A DNA stretch of 64,000 nucleotides from Amphritea opalescens (GCF_003957515.1 NZ_RQXW01000005.1:224014-288013); one strand, 5' to 3'; counted from the first letter of the stretch, positions 37,109 to 46,080 are shown. Notes: a model not told the origin generated them from the letters alone. Program-made: numbers and translations.

Positions 37109-37918
37109 ATGGGTGCGTCTATATCACTTGATTTCATCACACACAAGTTCAGTGCTACAGCGGAACCTACGCTGAAAGATATTGAAAACCGAATAGAACC
37201 GGGCGAGCTCGTCGCTTTGATCGGGCGCAGTGGTTGTGGCAAATCCACGCTGCTTCATATGATGGCTGGATTACTTATACCGACTGAAGGGTGTGTACGT
37301 ATTAATAGTCATCAGGTCGCTAAGCCGAGTGCAAAGTGGAACATGATGTTTCAAAAAGCCTCTCTCTATCCCTGGATGAGTGTTAAAGAGAATGCCGCAT
37401 TAGGATTGATATTTGATGGCGTATCTAAAGGCGAAGCGGGACAGCGAGTGGATGCTTTGCTCGATATGGTCGGCTTAAACGATAAGAAAAACGCTAATGT
37501 GCAAAGTTTGTCTGGTGGTCAACAGCAACGAGTCGCTTTAGCTCGGTCGCTAGCCACAGAGCCTGAAGTGTTGCTTTTGGATGAACCGTTTTCGGCACTC
37601 GACGCCTTTACCCGTACTCAGTTGCAAGAAGAGGTACCTAATATCTGCCGTGAACGGGGCCTTACGATGGTGATTGTAACCCATGACATCGATGAGGCCA
37701 TTGCGATGGCCGATCGAGTATTAATCATGTCTCAAAACCCGGGTCGTATTGTTGGCGAGCTGGTAGTTGATCTGCCTTGGCCACGACGGCACATGGATGC
37801 GGGTTTCCAAGCCATGCGTGATGAGTTGATGAAACAGTTTAAAGGTACCGATACTGGGTTGGCGGGTCGTCATACCAGCGTTGCTGATGAGTCAGAAAAA
37901 ACGGCATCTGCCGCGTGA
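37109..37918 (+). CDS. ABC transporter ATPase (nitrate/sulfonate/cyanate family)
   Basis: A 269-residue ATPase that powers import by the SBP-permease pair encoded next. Walker A is GRSGCGKSTLLHMM, the Q-loop is FQKASLYPWM (with a variant Gln position), the signature is LSGGQQQRVALARSL, Walker B is VLLLDEPFSALD and the H-loop VIVTHDIDEA. It belongs with SsuB/TauB/NrtD/CynD. Order ATPase-SBP-permease under one sigma54 promoter. A cyanate role is proposed because cynS lies in a unit with the same enhancer motif. Confidence 0.88.
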   Translation: MGASISLDFITHKFSATAEPTLKDIENRIEPGELVALIGRSGCGKSTLLHMMAGLLIPTEGCVRINSHQVAKPSAKWNMMFQKASLYPWMSVKENAALGLIFDGVSKGEAGQRVDALLDMVGLNDKKNANVQSLSGGQQQRVALARSLATEPEVLLLDEPFSALDAFTRTQLQEEVPNICRERGLTMVIVTHDIDEAIAMADRVLIMSQNPGRIVGELVVDLPWPRRHMDAGFQAMRDELMKQFKGTDTGLAGRHTSVADESEKTASAA

Positions 37919-37946
37919 TGTCTAGCGAATTTAAGAGGATCGTAAA

Positions 37947-39209
37947 ATGAAAAAGCATAAGTCTATCGTAGATGAAATTTCAGATATTGATCTTGATTAT
38001 CTACAGAAAAATGAGATGAGTCGCCGCGATTTTATGATGGATAGTCTGGCGATGGGGGGACTCGCTGCAATGTTCGGACTGTCAACCAGTATGCCTGCTT
38101 GGGCTGATATTCAACCACCGGAAGATGAGGTAGTGCGTATTGGTTATCTACCTATTACAGATGCGACGGTGTTATTGGTCGCCCATGAAAAAGGTTTTTT
38201 TGCTGAAGAGGGGCTGAAATCAGAAAAGCCGACCTTGATTCGTGGCTGGTCTCCTTTGGTTGAAGGTTTTGCCGCCGGTAAATTTAACCTTGTGCACTTT
38301 CTTAAGCCTATCCCTATCTGGATGCGATATAACAACGGCTTTCCTGTCAAAATTATGTCTTGGGCACACCTTAATGGTTCAGGTGTGGTGGTCGGAAAAC
38401 ATGTCAAAGCCGAGAGTTTTTCGGATTTAGGTGGTAAGCAAGTCGCTGTGCCTTATTGGTACTCGATGCATAATATTGTGCTGCAAATGGCGTTGCGTCA
38501 TGTGGGCCTAAAGCCTGTTATTAAGGGGCAGGGTGAGGCTATTGCTGCAGATGAAGTCAATCTTCAGATCATGCCACCACCGGATATGCCACCAGCGTTG
38601 GCCGCTAAGAAAATTGATGCCTTCATTGTAGCCGAGCCTTTCAATGCTGCTGGTGAATTGTTAGCGGGCGGTAAAATGTTGCGCTTTACCGGTGATATGT
38701 GGCGTAACCATCCCTGCTGTGTTGTGTGTATGAATGAATTACAGGTGAACGCTAATCCTGAATGGACTCAGAAAGTAATGAACGCCATTGTCAAAGCGCA
38801 GATCTACGCTCAGCAGAACAAGAAAGAAGTCGCCCATATGATGTCTAGGGATGGCAAGCGTTACCTGCCCATGAAAGCGAATGTGGTTGAGCGAGCAATG
38901 ACGCTTTATGACGAAGAGGATTATGCCACCCCTGATGCGATTCAGAATCCACAATGGGGTAGTGGTCGTATCGATTTCCAACCATGGCCGTTCCCATCGG
39001 CGACTAAGCTCATCGTCAATGAACTTAAACATACCCTGGTGAGCGGTGATACAACATTTTTACAAGCGTTAGATGCCGACTTTGTCGCGGAAGATCTAGT
39101 TGATTATCGCTTTGTGAAAGCAGCAATGGAAAAACATCCGGGTTGGGAAAATGCGCCAGGCTTTAATGCCGAAAATCCATTTGAACGTGAAGAGGTGATT
39201 AAGATATGA
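37947..39209 (+). CDS. ABC transporter substrate-binding protein (NrtA/CynA-like) with Tat signal
   Basis: A 420-residue binding protein of the nitrate/sulfonate/taurine group. A charged N-terminal extension (about 24 residues) precedes a twin-arginine signal, MSRRDFMMDSLAMGGLAAMF, with cleavage likely after SMPAWA. The mature part starts VVRIGYLPITDATVLLVAHE, as in NrtA/SsuA proteins, and has PPPDMPPALAAKKIDAFIVAEPF in the second lobe. Tat export suggests folding in the cytoplasm. The ligand is probably a small anion; cyanate, thiocyanate or nitrate are candidates by context. Confidence 0.85.
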   Translation: MKKHKSIVDEISDIDLDYLQKNEMSRRDFMMDSLAMGGLAAMFGLSTSMPAWADIQPPEDEVVRIGYLPITDATVLLVAHEKGFFAEEGLKSEKPTLIRGWSPLVEGFAAGKFNLVHFLKPIPIWMRYNNGFPVKIMSWAHLNGSGVVVGKHVKAESFSDLGGKQVAVPYWYSMHNIVLQMALRHVGLKPVIKGQGEAIAADEVNLQIMPPPDMPPALAAKKIDAFIVAEPFNAAGELLAGGKMLRFTGDMWRNHPCCVVCMNELQVNANPEWTQKVMNAIVKAQIYAQQNKKEVAHMMSRDGKRYLPMKANVVERAMTLYDEEDYATPDAIQNPQWGSGRIDFQPWPFPSATKLIVNELKHTLVSGDTTFLQALDADFVAEDLVDYRFVKAAMEKHPGWENAPGFNAENPFEREEVIKI

Positions 39210-40033
39210 GCACTAGCAATAGCCAATCAATCCCTGTGACGAACATGATGCCTAATATGGGTTGGTTTTTGGGCTTGTTTAAATCATTGCAATATCCTGC
39301 ACTGGGTATTACTTGCTTGCTCGCGCTCTGGTGGGTAGGCGGTTATATGATTGAAGCTGATCCTGACCTGAGTGCATTTTCCGCGTTTGCACCAGCGCCG
39401 ACCTTTAGTGCATTGGTGGATATGGTCAGTAGTGGCGAGGTTTGGGCTCCCATTGGTTCAAGTCTTTATCGTATTCTGGCTGGGCTGGTTTGGGGCATCG
39501 CCATCGGCGTCCCAGTTGGTGTCACGGTAGGTTACTTTGGTGTTGCACTGAAAGTGACTAATGTGCCGTTTCAATTTTTACGAATGATCAGTCCTTTGGC
39601 GTGGATGCCGGTTGCTGTTTTGGCATTTGATAGCTGGGACTCAGCCATTATTTTCCTGATTGTAATGGCTACCGTATGGCCGATTATTTTCTCTACGGCT
39701 CATGGGGTTCGTCGTATTGATCCTAATTGGTTTAAGGTGGCTCGTAATCTGGGCGCATCTGGTTTTCAAATGCTTCGTCGAATTATTCTGCCGGCTATCA
39801 TGACCGATGTGATGGCGGGAATTCGTTTGGCGGTCGGCGTGGCTTGGGTTGTTTTGGTTCCAGCTGAATACTTAGGCGTTACCAGCGGTTTAGGATATGC
39901 CATCAATGATGCCCGCGATACGCTTGCCTATGACTATCTGGCGGCGGTCGTTCTTGTTATTGGCATTATCGGCTATGGCTTGGATACGGTCTGTAGTGTA
40001 CTGATTAAACGCTTTAACTGGCATGTGGAGTAA
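39206..40033 (+). CDS. ABC transporter permease (SsuC/TauC/CynB-like)
   Basis: A 275-residue inner-membrane permease with about six helices. The EAA loop that contacts the ATPase reads ARNLGASGFQMLRRIILPAIM, and GIRLAVGVAWVVLVPAEYLG is a family-typical segment. Its ATG overlaps the SBP stop codon (ATGA at 39206-39209), so the two are translationally coupled. A strong terminator follows 86 bp after the stop codon. Confidence 0.88.
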   Translation: MSTSNSQSIPVTNMMPNMGWFLGLFKSLQYPALGITCLLALWWVGGYMIEADPDLSAFSAFAPAPTFSALVDMVSSGEVWAPIGSSLYRILAGLVWGIAIGVPVGVTVGYFGVALKVTNVPFQFLRMISPLAWMPVAVLAFDSWDSAIIFLIVMATVWPIIFSTAHGVRRIDPNWFKVARNLGASGFQMLRRIILPAIMTDVMAGIRLAVGVAWVVLVPAEYLGVTSGLGYAINDARDTLAYDYLAAVVLVIGIIGYGLDTVCSVLIKRFNWHVE

Positions 40034-40118
40034 TGAGTAGAGCCAATAGGCCCGCAGGTAGGGGTCACTACTTTAGATGGCCGATTTAACACGGCTGTTA
40101 AAACTTTTCTGAAAACAG

Positions 40119-40143
40119 ACCTATTGCTAGCAATAGGTTTTTC
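40119..40143 (+). terminator. Terminator between ABC operon and its activator gene
   Basis: ACCTATTGC (40119-40127) and GCAATAGGT (40130-40138) form a perfect 9-bp stem with a 2-nt loop, followed by TTTTT. It lies just 22 bp before the activator start codon, with no clear promoter after it. Expression of the activator would then depend on read-through or on a promoter upstream of the hairpin. Confidence 0.85.
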
Positions 40144-40164
40144 TGCTTGCAGAGGTTAAAGCCT

Positions 40165-41871
40165 ATGGATTTTTCAACAGATATTAATAAGAGTTCCGAG
40201 AATGATGCTGGCGCTGGTGCATCAGATCTGACGGTATTACATGAATCTGCAAAACTCATTGGGCAGTCGGCGACTCCAGAAATCGCTATTTCTGGCACAT
40301 TACGGCTAATGTCACAGATGCTAGGGTTAAACCGAGGTCGTGTTTTACTGCCGTCGGCGACCAATGAAACACTGCAGATTCGTTATAGTTATGGTTTGCG
40401 AGATGAAGAGCGTAAATCAGGTCTCTATAAAATTGGTGAAGGCATTACGGGCAGTGTTATGAAAAGCGGTCAGCCTGCCGTTATTCAGAATATTGATGAG
40501 GAACAAAATTATTTATTTAGGGCTGTTGATCGTGAAACGCTTCCCGATGGGGTGGTCGCCTATATGGCGGTCCCTATTATGGATGGTAATTCACCTATCG
40601 GTGTATTGGCGGCGCATCGATTACGGATGCGACCCCGGGCGATCGATGCCGATTTAATGATTTTACGGATTCTATCGACGTTTATTGCGCAGATTATCAG
40701 TATCAATAATTTGATTAAGGAGCGTACTAGTTATCTTCAGGAAGAAAACAGAGAGCTAAAAGACGCCCTGCAAAATAAGAGTGGTGAGAATAATCACGGT
40801 ATTCTTGGCGAAAGCCAAGCGGTACGTGATGCGCTAAGGCAGATTAGCCGAGTCGCTGATACGGTGGTTACCGTGTTGTTAACGGGGGAGTCCGGTACGG
40901 GTAAAGAGCGTTTCTCTCAGGTATTGCATCTGAATAGCTCGCGAAGAGATCAGCCCTTTGTTGCGATCAATTGTGCAGCGATACCTGAACAACTGTTGGA
41001 ATCGGAGCTTTTTGGGCATGAGCGGGGTGCCTTTACCGGCGCATCAGCGAGTAAAAAAGGAAAAATTGAGTTAGCCAGCGGAGGGACTCTTTTTCTCGAT
41101 GAGATTGGTGATCTTAATATGGAGTTGCAGTCAAAGCTGTTGCGGATTCTGGAAAACCAGGTCATTCAGCGCGTCGGTGGTGTTAAGGATATTCCTGTCG
41201 ATGTCCGCATCATCACGGCGACCCATAAAAACTTACAAGAGGCGGTGAATAAAGGTACCTTCCGTCTCGATCTGTTTTATCGCCTTAATGTTTTTCCTAT
41301 CCACCTGCCACCGTTAAGAGAGCGGGCTGGTGATGTGAGAATACTGGCTAGTCATTTTCTGCTCAGTGCCAATACAGAATATAACCGCTATACCGTATTT
41401 GATAAGGGGGTTATGGAGCGTTTAGAAACCTATAACTGGCCCGGTAATATTCGTCAGCTTGAAAACGTGATTAAGCGCTCTGTATTAATCAGTTTAGAGG
41501 GAACTATTACCGTCAATGATATAGAGATGATTCTACGGCAGGAATCCGCTATTAATGAGCACCTAGAGGCTGGTCAGTCATCGGATGGTTTTTCTCCAAG
41601 TCCCTCCTTTCCTGCTCATCGTTCGGAAAGTGTTCCCCTGTTTCAGTCTCAACCGCAACCACCAACGCCATCCACATCATCGGCTTACTCATCTGTCCAG
41701 AATCGGCCTTATAGCTGGGTGCGTAAAGATGAGGCGGGGGCCATTGCGGAGGCTCTGCAACATACCGGGGGCAACAAAACCCGTGCGGCTGCTATGTTGG
41801 GTATGTCGCCCCGGCAGTTTAGGTATCGTCTCGAAAAGCTTGGGTTACCGATGAACCTTTGTCGTGAATAG
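40165..41871 (+). CDS. NifA/CynF-like sigma54-dependent transcriptional activator
   Basis: A 568-residue bacterial enhancer-binding protein. It has an N-terminal GAF domain (about 20-185), a short coiled coil, an AAA+ domain (about 215-445) with Walker A GESGTGKE, the sigma54-contacting GAFTGA loop and Walker B GGTLFLDEIGDL, a Pro/Ser/Gln-rich linker (about 470-510), and a Fis-type helix-turn-helix (AEALQHTGGNKTRAAAMLGMSPRQFRYRLEKL split at the turn). The GAF domain probably senses a small ligand. It likely acts at the three sigma54 promoters in this window. CynF, the sigma54 activator of cyanate genes in Pseudomonas, is the closest known parallel. The ATG at 40165 has AGAGG upstream. Confidence 0.9.
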   Translation: MDFSTDINKSSENDAGAGASDLTVLHESAKLIGQSATPEIAISGTLRLMSQMLGLNRGRVLLPSATNETLQIRYSYGLRDEERKSGLYKIGEGITGSVMKSGQPAVIQNIDEEQNYLFRAVDRETLPDGVVAYMAVPIMDGNSPIGVLAAHRLRMRPRAIDADLMILRILSTFIAQIISINNLIKERTSYLQEENRELKDALQNKSGENNHGILGESQAVRDALRQISRVADTVVTVLLTGESGTGKERFSQVLHLNSSRRDQPFVAINCAAIPEQLLESELFGHERGAFTGASASKKGKIELASGGTLFLDEIGDLNMELQSKLLRILENQVIQRVGGVKDIPVDVRIITATHKNLQEAVNKGTFRLDLFYRLNVFPIHLPPLRERAGDVRILASHFLLSANTEYNRYTVFDKGVMERLETYNWPGNIRQLENVIKRSVLISLEGTITVNDIEMILRQESAINEHLEAGQSSDGFSPSPSFPAHRSESVPLFQSQPQPPTPSTSSAYSSVQNRPYSWVRKDEAGAIAEALQHTGGNKTRAAAMLGMSPRQFRYRLEKLGLPMNLCRE

Positions 41872-41977
41872 AGGTAATAGACCGTTAAAAATGGAAGGTT
41901 TAGAGTATCGTTTTAAGGAAGACGTCAGCAGGTGTGCTGCTAACCACTATGCCTTTTTTATTTAATGACGAAGTGTT

Positions 41978-42016
41978 GCCGAGATCGAAGAGGGTTGCTC
42001 TTCGGTCTCGGCTTTT
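41978..42016 (+). terminator. Terminator of the activator gene
   Basis: GCCGAGATCGAAGAG (41978-41992) pairs with CTCTTCGGTCTCGGC (41998-42012) over 15 bp with one G-T pair, followed by TTTT. It lies between convergent genes and is oriented for the plus-strand activator. Confidence 0.9.
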
Positions 42017-42038
42017 ACTTACAATGTTTAACGTCCGA

Positions 42039-43328
42039 TTAGAATATTGTGTTCGGGAGCCATAAAACGATTGATGGCGAGATCGTTAACAATGCAACAG
42101 CCATTAATAGAATCAGCCAATAGGGTAATGAAGCCTTAGCCGCTTGTGTGACATTGACTTCATTTTTTGTAATAGCGCTGAGTACAAAAAGATTGAGTCC
42201 AACTGGCGGTGTTATCATTCCCACCTCCATAAGTAGTGTGACAATAATGCCAAACCAAACAGGATCAAAACCCATGCTTGTTACCATTGGGAATGTGATG
42301 GGTAATGTCATGAGGAGAAGTGATATGCCGTCAAAAAAGCATCCCAATAATAGGTATACGAGTATGACCATTACTAACACGCCATAACGGCCAAACCCCA
42401 AGTCACTGATCATTTCGACTGCAGCTCTAGGTAACCCCAGCAAGCTGACGGCTTGTGCCAAAATAGATGTGCCAACCAAAATTAGTGCAATAGCACCGAA
42501 CATAAAAGAGGCATTGTGAAATGCTTTCCATAATGTTGTTATCGTTAAATCCCCCCAGCTAAACCCGATAACGATGGCGGCTGCCACGCCTAATGCTGCG
42601 GCTTCCGTTGGGGTTGCAATACCCATGTAAATGGTACCAAGGACAAAAAAGATAAGAATGGGAAGTGGCCAGACTTGCATCAGACCCTGTCTTACTTCTT
42701 TCCAGCAAAATGGCTCAGTCGCGGGTGGTGCCACTTTGGTACCGATGCTAGCTCGTATAAAAATCCATGCAGAAAAGCAGACAGCAATAATCACACCGGG
42801 TATTAAGCCCGCCATAAATAGCTTGCCAATAGAAACGTTTTGAGTCGCTCCATATATAAGCAGCGCTAAGCTAGGAGGAATGAGTAACCCTAGGGTTCCA
42901 CCTGCAGCTAGCGTTCCCACAACCATACTAGGGGAGTATCCGCGTTGTTTAAGTTCGGGATAACTGACAGACCCAATTGCTGCGGCTGTGGCCGTACTTG
43001 AACCACTTACTGCTCCAAAAAGAGTGCAAACAGCAATGTTTGTGTGTAGTAACTGGCCTGGAATCTTGCGAAACAGAGGTGTTAATCCATTGTAAACACG
43101 CTGAGATACACCGCTAGCTAGCAATATATCACCTAATATAATAAAAAGAGGTACAGCGCTTAGTGTAAATTCTGTTAGTAAATTCCATACGGAGTTGATT
43201 GCTAATGCGGAGGCACCATTGCCTTGAAAGTGGAGAAGTATGAAACCGGTTAGCCCTAACCCAGCGCCTAAAAGTGCGCCGGTACTTAATAGAAGTGCAA
43301 GGCTTGAACACAGAATAAGCCAACTCAT
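42039..43328 (-). CDS. TRAP transporter large permease (DctM family)
   Basis: A 429-residue membrane protein with about 11-12 helices, the DctM subunit that carries out Na+-coupled import of organic acids delivered by the DctP protein. Family motifs include LFGAVSGSSTATAAAIGSVSYPELKQRGYS, TLGLLIPPSLALLIYGA and TPPVGLNLFVLSAI. It overlaps dctQ by 4 bp. The TRAP genes are visibly more A+T-rich than the neighbouring blocks and interrupt the sigma54-controlled gene groups. Confidence 0.92.
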   Translation of the reverse strand: MSWLILCSSLALLLSTGALLGAGLGLTGFILLHFQGNGASALAINSVWNLLTEFTLSAVPLFIILGDILLASGVSQRVYNGLTPLFRKIPGQLLHTNIAVCTLFGAVSGSSTATAAAIGSVSYPELKQRGYSPSMVVGTLAAGGTLGLLIPPSLALLIYGATQNVSIGKLFMAGLIPGVIIAVCFSAWIFIRASIGTKVAPPATEPFCWKEVRQGLMQVWPLPILIFFVLGTIYMGIATPTEAAALGVAAAIVIGFSWGDLTITTLWKAFHNASFMFGAIALILVGTSILAQAVSLLGLPRAAVEMISDLGFGRYGVLVMVILVYLLLGCFFDGISLLLMTLPITFPMVTSMGFDPVWFGIIVTLLMEVGMITPPVGLNLFVLSAITKNEVNVTQAAKASLPYWLILLMAVALLTISPSIVLWLPNTIF

Positions 43329-43825
43329 GGTGAAACCTCTTCTAGCATGGAATGACTGTTTTTTATGAGTAGCTTTTTAATTTCGACTATGACACAAAGT
43401 ATCATCGATACAGGCATCAGAGCCATCCAAGGCCAGAGTAATATTCTGCTGACATCGGTACGGGAACTAATGAGTTTAGAAAATTCTAGGAACTGCCATG
43501 CTTGCCAAGCAAAGATAATGGCAAAGGTAATAAATATTGTTGAGGCAATAGGGATGAAAATTTTCTGAATGCTGGGGGGCATTTTGTTGGTAATGAGGTC
43601 TAGCCTAATATGTCCCGATTTATTGGACACATATGGAAAGGTCGTAAATGCCATTGTTAAAAATAGTAATCCAGTGAGTTCATCAGAAAATGAAATAGGC
43701 TGGCCAGCAAGGTATCGAAGTAAGGTGCTTGCGAATACTAATAATGTCATTGCTATCCCTGATGACACACCAATATAAAAAAAGCATTTTACAATAAAGT
43801 CAATAACTTTAGAAAATAGGAGCAT
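43325..43825 (-). CDS. TRAP transporter small permease (DctQ family)
   Basis: A 166-residue protein with four membrane helices, the DctQ partner that pairs with DctM. GQPISFSDELTGLLFLTMAFTTFPY with the conserved E in helix 2, and KSGHIRLDLITNKMP, are typical. Start and stop codons overlap with those of dctM (ATGA-type). Upstream, a hairpin separates it from dctP. Confidence 0.88.
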   Translation of the reverse strand: MLLFSKVIDFIVKCFFYIGVSSGIAMTLLVFASTLLRYLAGQPISFSDELTGLLFLTMAFTTFPYVSNKSGHIRLDLITNKMPPSIQKIFIPIASTIFITFAIIFAWQAWQFLEFSKLISSRTDVSRILLWPWMALMPVSMILCVIVEIKKLLIKNSHSMLEEVSP

Positions 43826-43860
43826 TTAATGTGTTCCTTATAGTTTTAGACTGATAAAAA

Positions 43861-43893
43861 TACCGGCTCTGATATAAAATATTAGAGCCGGTA
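43861..43893 (-). terminator. Hairpin between dctP and dctQ (partial terminator)
   Basis: TACCGGCTCT and AGAGCCGGTA form a perfect 10-bp stem with a 13-nt A+T-rich loop. On the minus strand it is followed by TTTTTAT. Placed directly after dctP, it could end most transcripts there or protect the 3' end of the dctP message, so that binding protein exceeds the membrane subunits. Confidence 0.8.
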
Positions 43894-43897
43894 AAAT

Positions 43898-44914
43898 TTA
43901 CTTAGTTAAGTTAGAGACTGTTTCATAATAGCCCAATCCTTCTTCACCGGATTCTTCTGCCATTTCTTTCCAAGCTTTGCTAGACGCTGCAACAAACGTT
44001 TGGACGTCGGCATTACTAAACTTAGGGAGAACTGTTATGCCGAGAGCAACTCGTTCTTCACGGGCCGTTGTTTCTCGTACAGGGTCAACGGCTTTTTCTT
44101 TGGTTTCGTCCCATATCTCATTACCAGCCTCAACTAAAATTGCTTGATTCTCTTTGCTTAGTGAGTCCCAAGTTTTATCGCTGACACCAAACATCCATGG
44201 GGATGCTGCCCAAGGGTGTAGATAAGATTCATACTTGGTTACTTCCTGAAGTGAGACCGTTTTAGCAACGGTTGATAGGTAATAAGCACAATCGACTACG
44301 CCAGTTTGAAGAGCGAGGTACATATCATTTTGTGGGATCACCTGCGCGGTAATTCCCAAGTTTTTGAAGGTGTCAACAAGGTGACCAGACCACACTCGAA
44401 CCTTTTTACCATGTAGGCCTTCAAGGGAGTTGATAGGTTCTTTACAATGTAAGCCAACATCAAATACGGGTGCTACTACGCCACCTACTGTAGTGATATC
44501 CCACTTTGCATAGGCTTTTTTATAGATATCCCGTAAGGTAGGAAGCACATCAAGATGCTGGCTGCTTTCTGTTATGGCGCCTTGAGCATAAACAGAGGCT
44601 AACGCTGGCGCATCTCGTTTATAGTACTCGCCATACATGAGGCCAATATCTACCATGCCTGCTTGTAGGATGCGTAGCATGTCTGCTTCTTTAAGCCCTA
44701 GAGAGCCTGAGTGATAAACATTGATGAGTAGGTTGCCACCTGATTTTTCTTTAACTAATTCAGCGAAGTGGTCGATAGATGCTGCCTCAGGGCGAGACTG
44801 TGCCAGTCCGCTATGAAACTTTAATGTTCTTACACTTTCAGCGCTTGCGCTAGATATCGTGCTTAAACTGCAGACTGTGATAACAGCGGCGACTATTGAA
44901 TTTTTAATTTTCAT
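43898..44914 (-). CDS. TRAP transporter substrate-binding protein (DctP family)
   Basis: A 338-residue periplasmic binding protein. The signal peptide ends near residue 25 (STISSASAES). The mature part begins VRTLKFHSGLAQSRPEAASIDHFAELVKEKS and has the conserved arginine that binds carboxylates in GKKVRVWSGHLV, followed by QTGVVDCAYYL. Two ATGs are possible; 44914 has AGGA nine bases upstream and is preferred over 44920. The ligand is probably an organic acid, otherwise unknown. Regulated perhaps by the upstream TetR gene. Confidence 0.9.
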   Translation of the reverse strand: MKIKNSIVAAVITVCSLSTISSASAESVRTLKFHSGLAQSRPEAASIDHFAELVKEKSGGNLLINVYHSGSLGLKEADMLRILQAGMVDIGLMYGEYYKRDAPALASVYAQGAITESSQHLDVLPTLRDIYKKAYAKWDITTVGGVVAPVFDVGLHCKEPINSLEGLHGKKVRVWSGHLVDTFKNLGITAQVIPQNDMYLALQTGVVDCAYYLSTVAKTVSLQEVTKYESYLHPWAASPWMFGVSDKTWDSLSKENQAILVEAGNEIWDETKEKAVDPVRETTAREERVALGITVLPKFSNADVQTFVAASSKAWKEMAEESGEEGLGYYETVSNLTK

Positions 44915-45094
44915 AAGCATTGATCCTGTGGGGTTAACTAATTTTTATTGAAAAATGTAAAGCATGAAAACTATTTTAAAAAAACCAGTAGAGCAAACAC
45001 TTCGTATGACTGAGGGGGTATTAATATCAGTCAAAACTATTGTTATTTAAGTTTGTTAGGTTGAACTCTCCTTATATTTAAGTTGTAAGTTTTT

Positions 45095-45115
45095 AATTAG
45101 TCTGTATCACTAATT
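45095..45115. repeat. Inverted repeat between dctP and tetR
   Basis: AATTAGT (45095-45101) and ACTAATT (45109-45115) are perfect 7-bp arms with a 7-bp spacer that contains TGTATC, a half of the tetR operator at 45836. It lies about 180 bp upstream of dctP. A second regulator site is possible; this is tentative. Confidence 0.35.
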
Positions 45116-45171
45116 GGTTAGTTGTTATGACTATTGTTTGACGTTAAAAATAATCATTGGTGTTGATAACT

Positions 45172-45807
45172 TTAATTCTCTCGTTTAGTTAAAAATGATA
45201 ATAAAATTGTTTTCCAAGTGTCGATTATCTCTGTGTAATAATCTGGGTCTTCACGTAGCACTGATTGCACAGCCATCCCGCGTAAAAGACAAAGGGTCAT
45301 ATTTAACAGGATAGCGACATTAGCAGGTGATGCATCAGTCGATACAAAAAAACGATCCCATAGTTCGTCAAGTCGATGATGAAACTCTTTGATTAAGGGT
45401 ATTAAATTATTTTTTAACGATATATCTGTTCGCGCTGCGATAATAAGTTCCAGGGATGCAAAAAAGAACCGCCCATGGAAAAACTTTTCTAAGGTGCCAT
45501 CGAGAAAAGCCTCCAAATGATTATCGGAACACCTAACTTGCAGAGCTAATTCTTCGAGTTCATCAATAAAGCCAATAAATAGATGTTTCGTTGCCGCGGT
45601 GATTAAACCTGTTTTACTGCCGTAGTGATGTACTTGTGCTCCCCGGGATACACCTGAACGTTTAACTATTTCCATAGTACTAGCGCGTGTATAGCCGACT
45701 TCAATGAGGGTGTCTATTGTGGCGTCTAACAGCAGCATTTGTGTTTCGGCACTACGCTGAGCTTGTGTTCTTGGTAGCTGTACTGGCGTACTCATTTTCA
45801 CGGTCAT
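45172..45807 (-). CDS. TetR-family transcriptional regulator
   Basis: A 211-residue regulator. The helix-turn-helix is ATIDTLIEVGYTRASTMEIVKRSGVSRGAQVHHYGSK split over residues 28-65, as in TetR proteins, and the C-terminal part is an all-helical ligand domain. The ATG at 45807 has AAGGA nine bases upstream. It sits upstream of the TRAP genes on the same strand and probably represses them and itself (see the operator at 45836). The ligand is unknown, perhaps the TRAP substrate. Confidence 0.9.
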   Translation of the reverse strand: MTVKMSTPVQLPRTQAQRSAETQMLLLDATIDTLIEVGYTRASTMEIVKRSGVSRGAQVHHYGSKTGLITAATKHLFIGFIDELEELALQVRCSDNHLEAFLDGTLEKFFHGRFFFASLELIIAARTDISLKNNLIPLIKEFHHRLDELWDRFFVSTDASPANVAILLNMTLCLLRGMAVQSVLREDPDYYTEIIDTWKTILLSFLTKREN

Positions 45808-45835
45808 TATACGGTTTCCTTATTCGCTATATATT

Positions 45836-45864
45836 AGATACAGGACGGAATGTATCTTTGTCAA
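45836..45864 (-). promoter_or_regulatory. tetR promoter with TetR-type operator
   Basis: On the minus strand a perfect -35 TTGACA (45859-45864) is followed by the inverted repeat AGATACA-N8-TGTATCT (45836-45857), which fills the spacer and reaches the -10 region. This position is classic for autorepression by a TetR protein. The gene starts 28 bp further on. Confidence 0.65.
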
Positions 45865-45966
45865 GGTGGTTTTATATTCCGCAATATTGTGGGTGCTAGT
45901 GTGACAAGGGTGGTAATGAAATTCTGAAATATAATTTAGTGGCATTATGCATGCAGAAGTCATATG

Positions 45967-45983
45967 ACATTGGCTTACAATGT
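45967..45983 (+). promoter_or_regulatory. Sigma54 enhancer site (UAS 2)
   Basis: ACATTGGCTTACAATGT matches 15 of 17 positions of the perfect palindrome at 47135-47151. Its centre is about 116 bp upstream of the start expected from the sigma54 promoter at 46064. Confidence 0.75.
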
Positions 45984-46063
45984 TAATCATTCTGTAATAA
46001 TAAATGATGTTATATTTGACTTTGTTATTTATATATATCTGTTTTATAAGGAAAATATGCGGG

Positions 46064-46080
46064 CTGGAACAGTTATTGAT
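46064..46080 (+). promoter_or_regulatory. Sigma54 (-24/-12) promoter of the rhodanese gene
   Basis: CTGGAACAGTTATTGAT has GG (46066-46067) and a TTGA -12 box 10 bp later, where consensus is TTGC. It matches 14 of 17 positions of CTGGCACGGNNNTTGCT if the purine and N positions are counted as matches. The GA instead of GC makes it the weakest of the three. Confidence 0.6.

Noticed and set aside
42010..42026. Half enhancer word ACAATGT after the activator gene
   Set aside because: Only one arm of the palindrome is present and there is no sigma54 promoter in the expected position.
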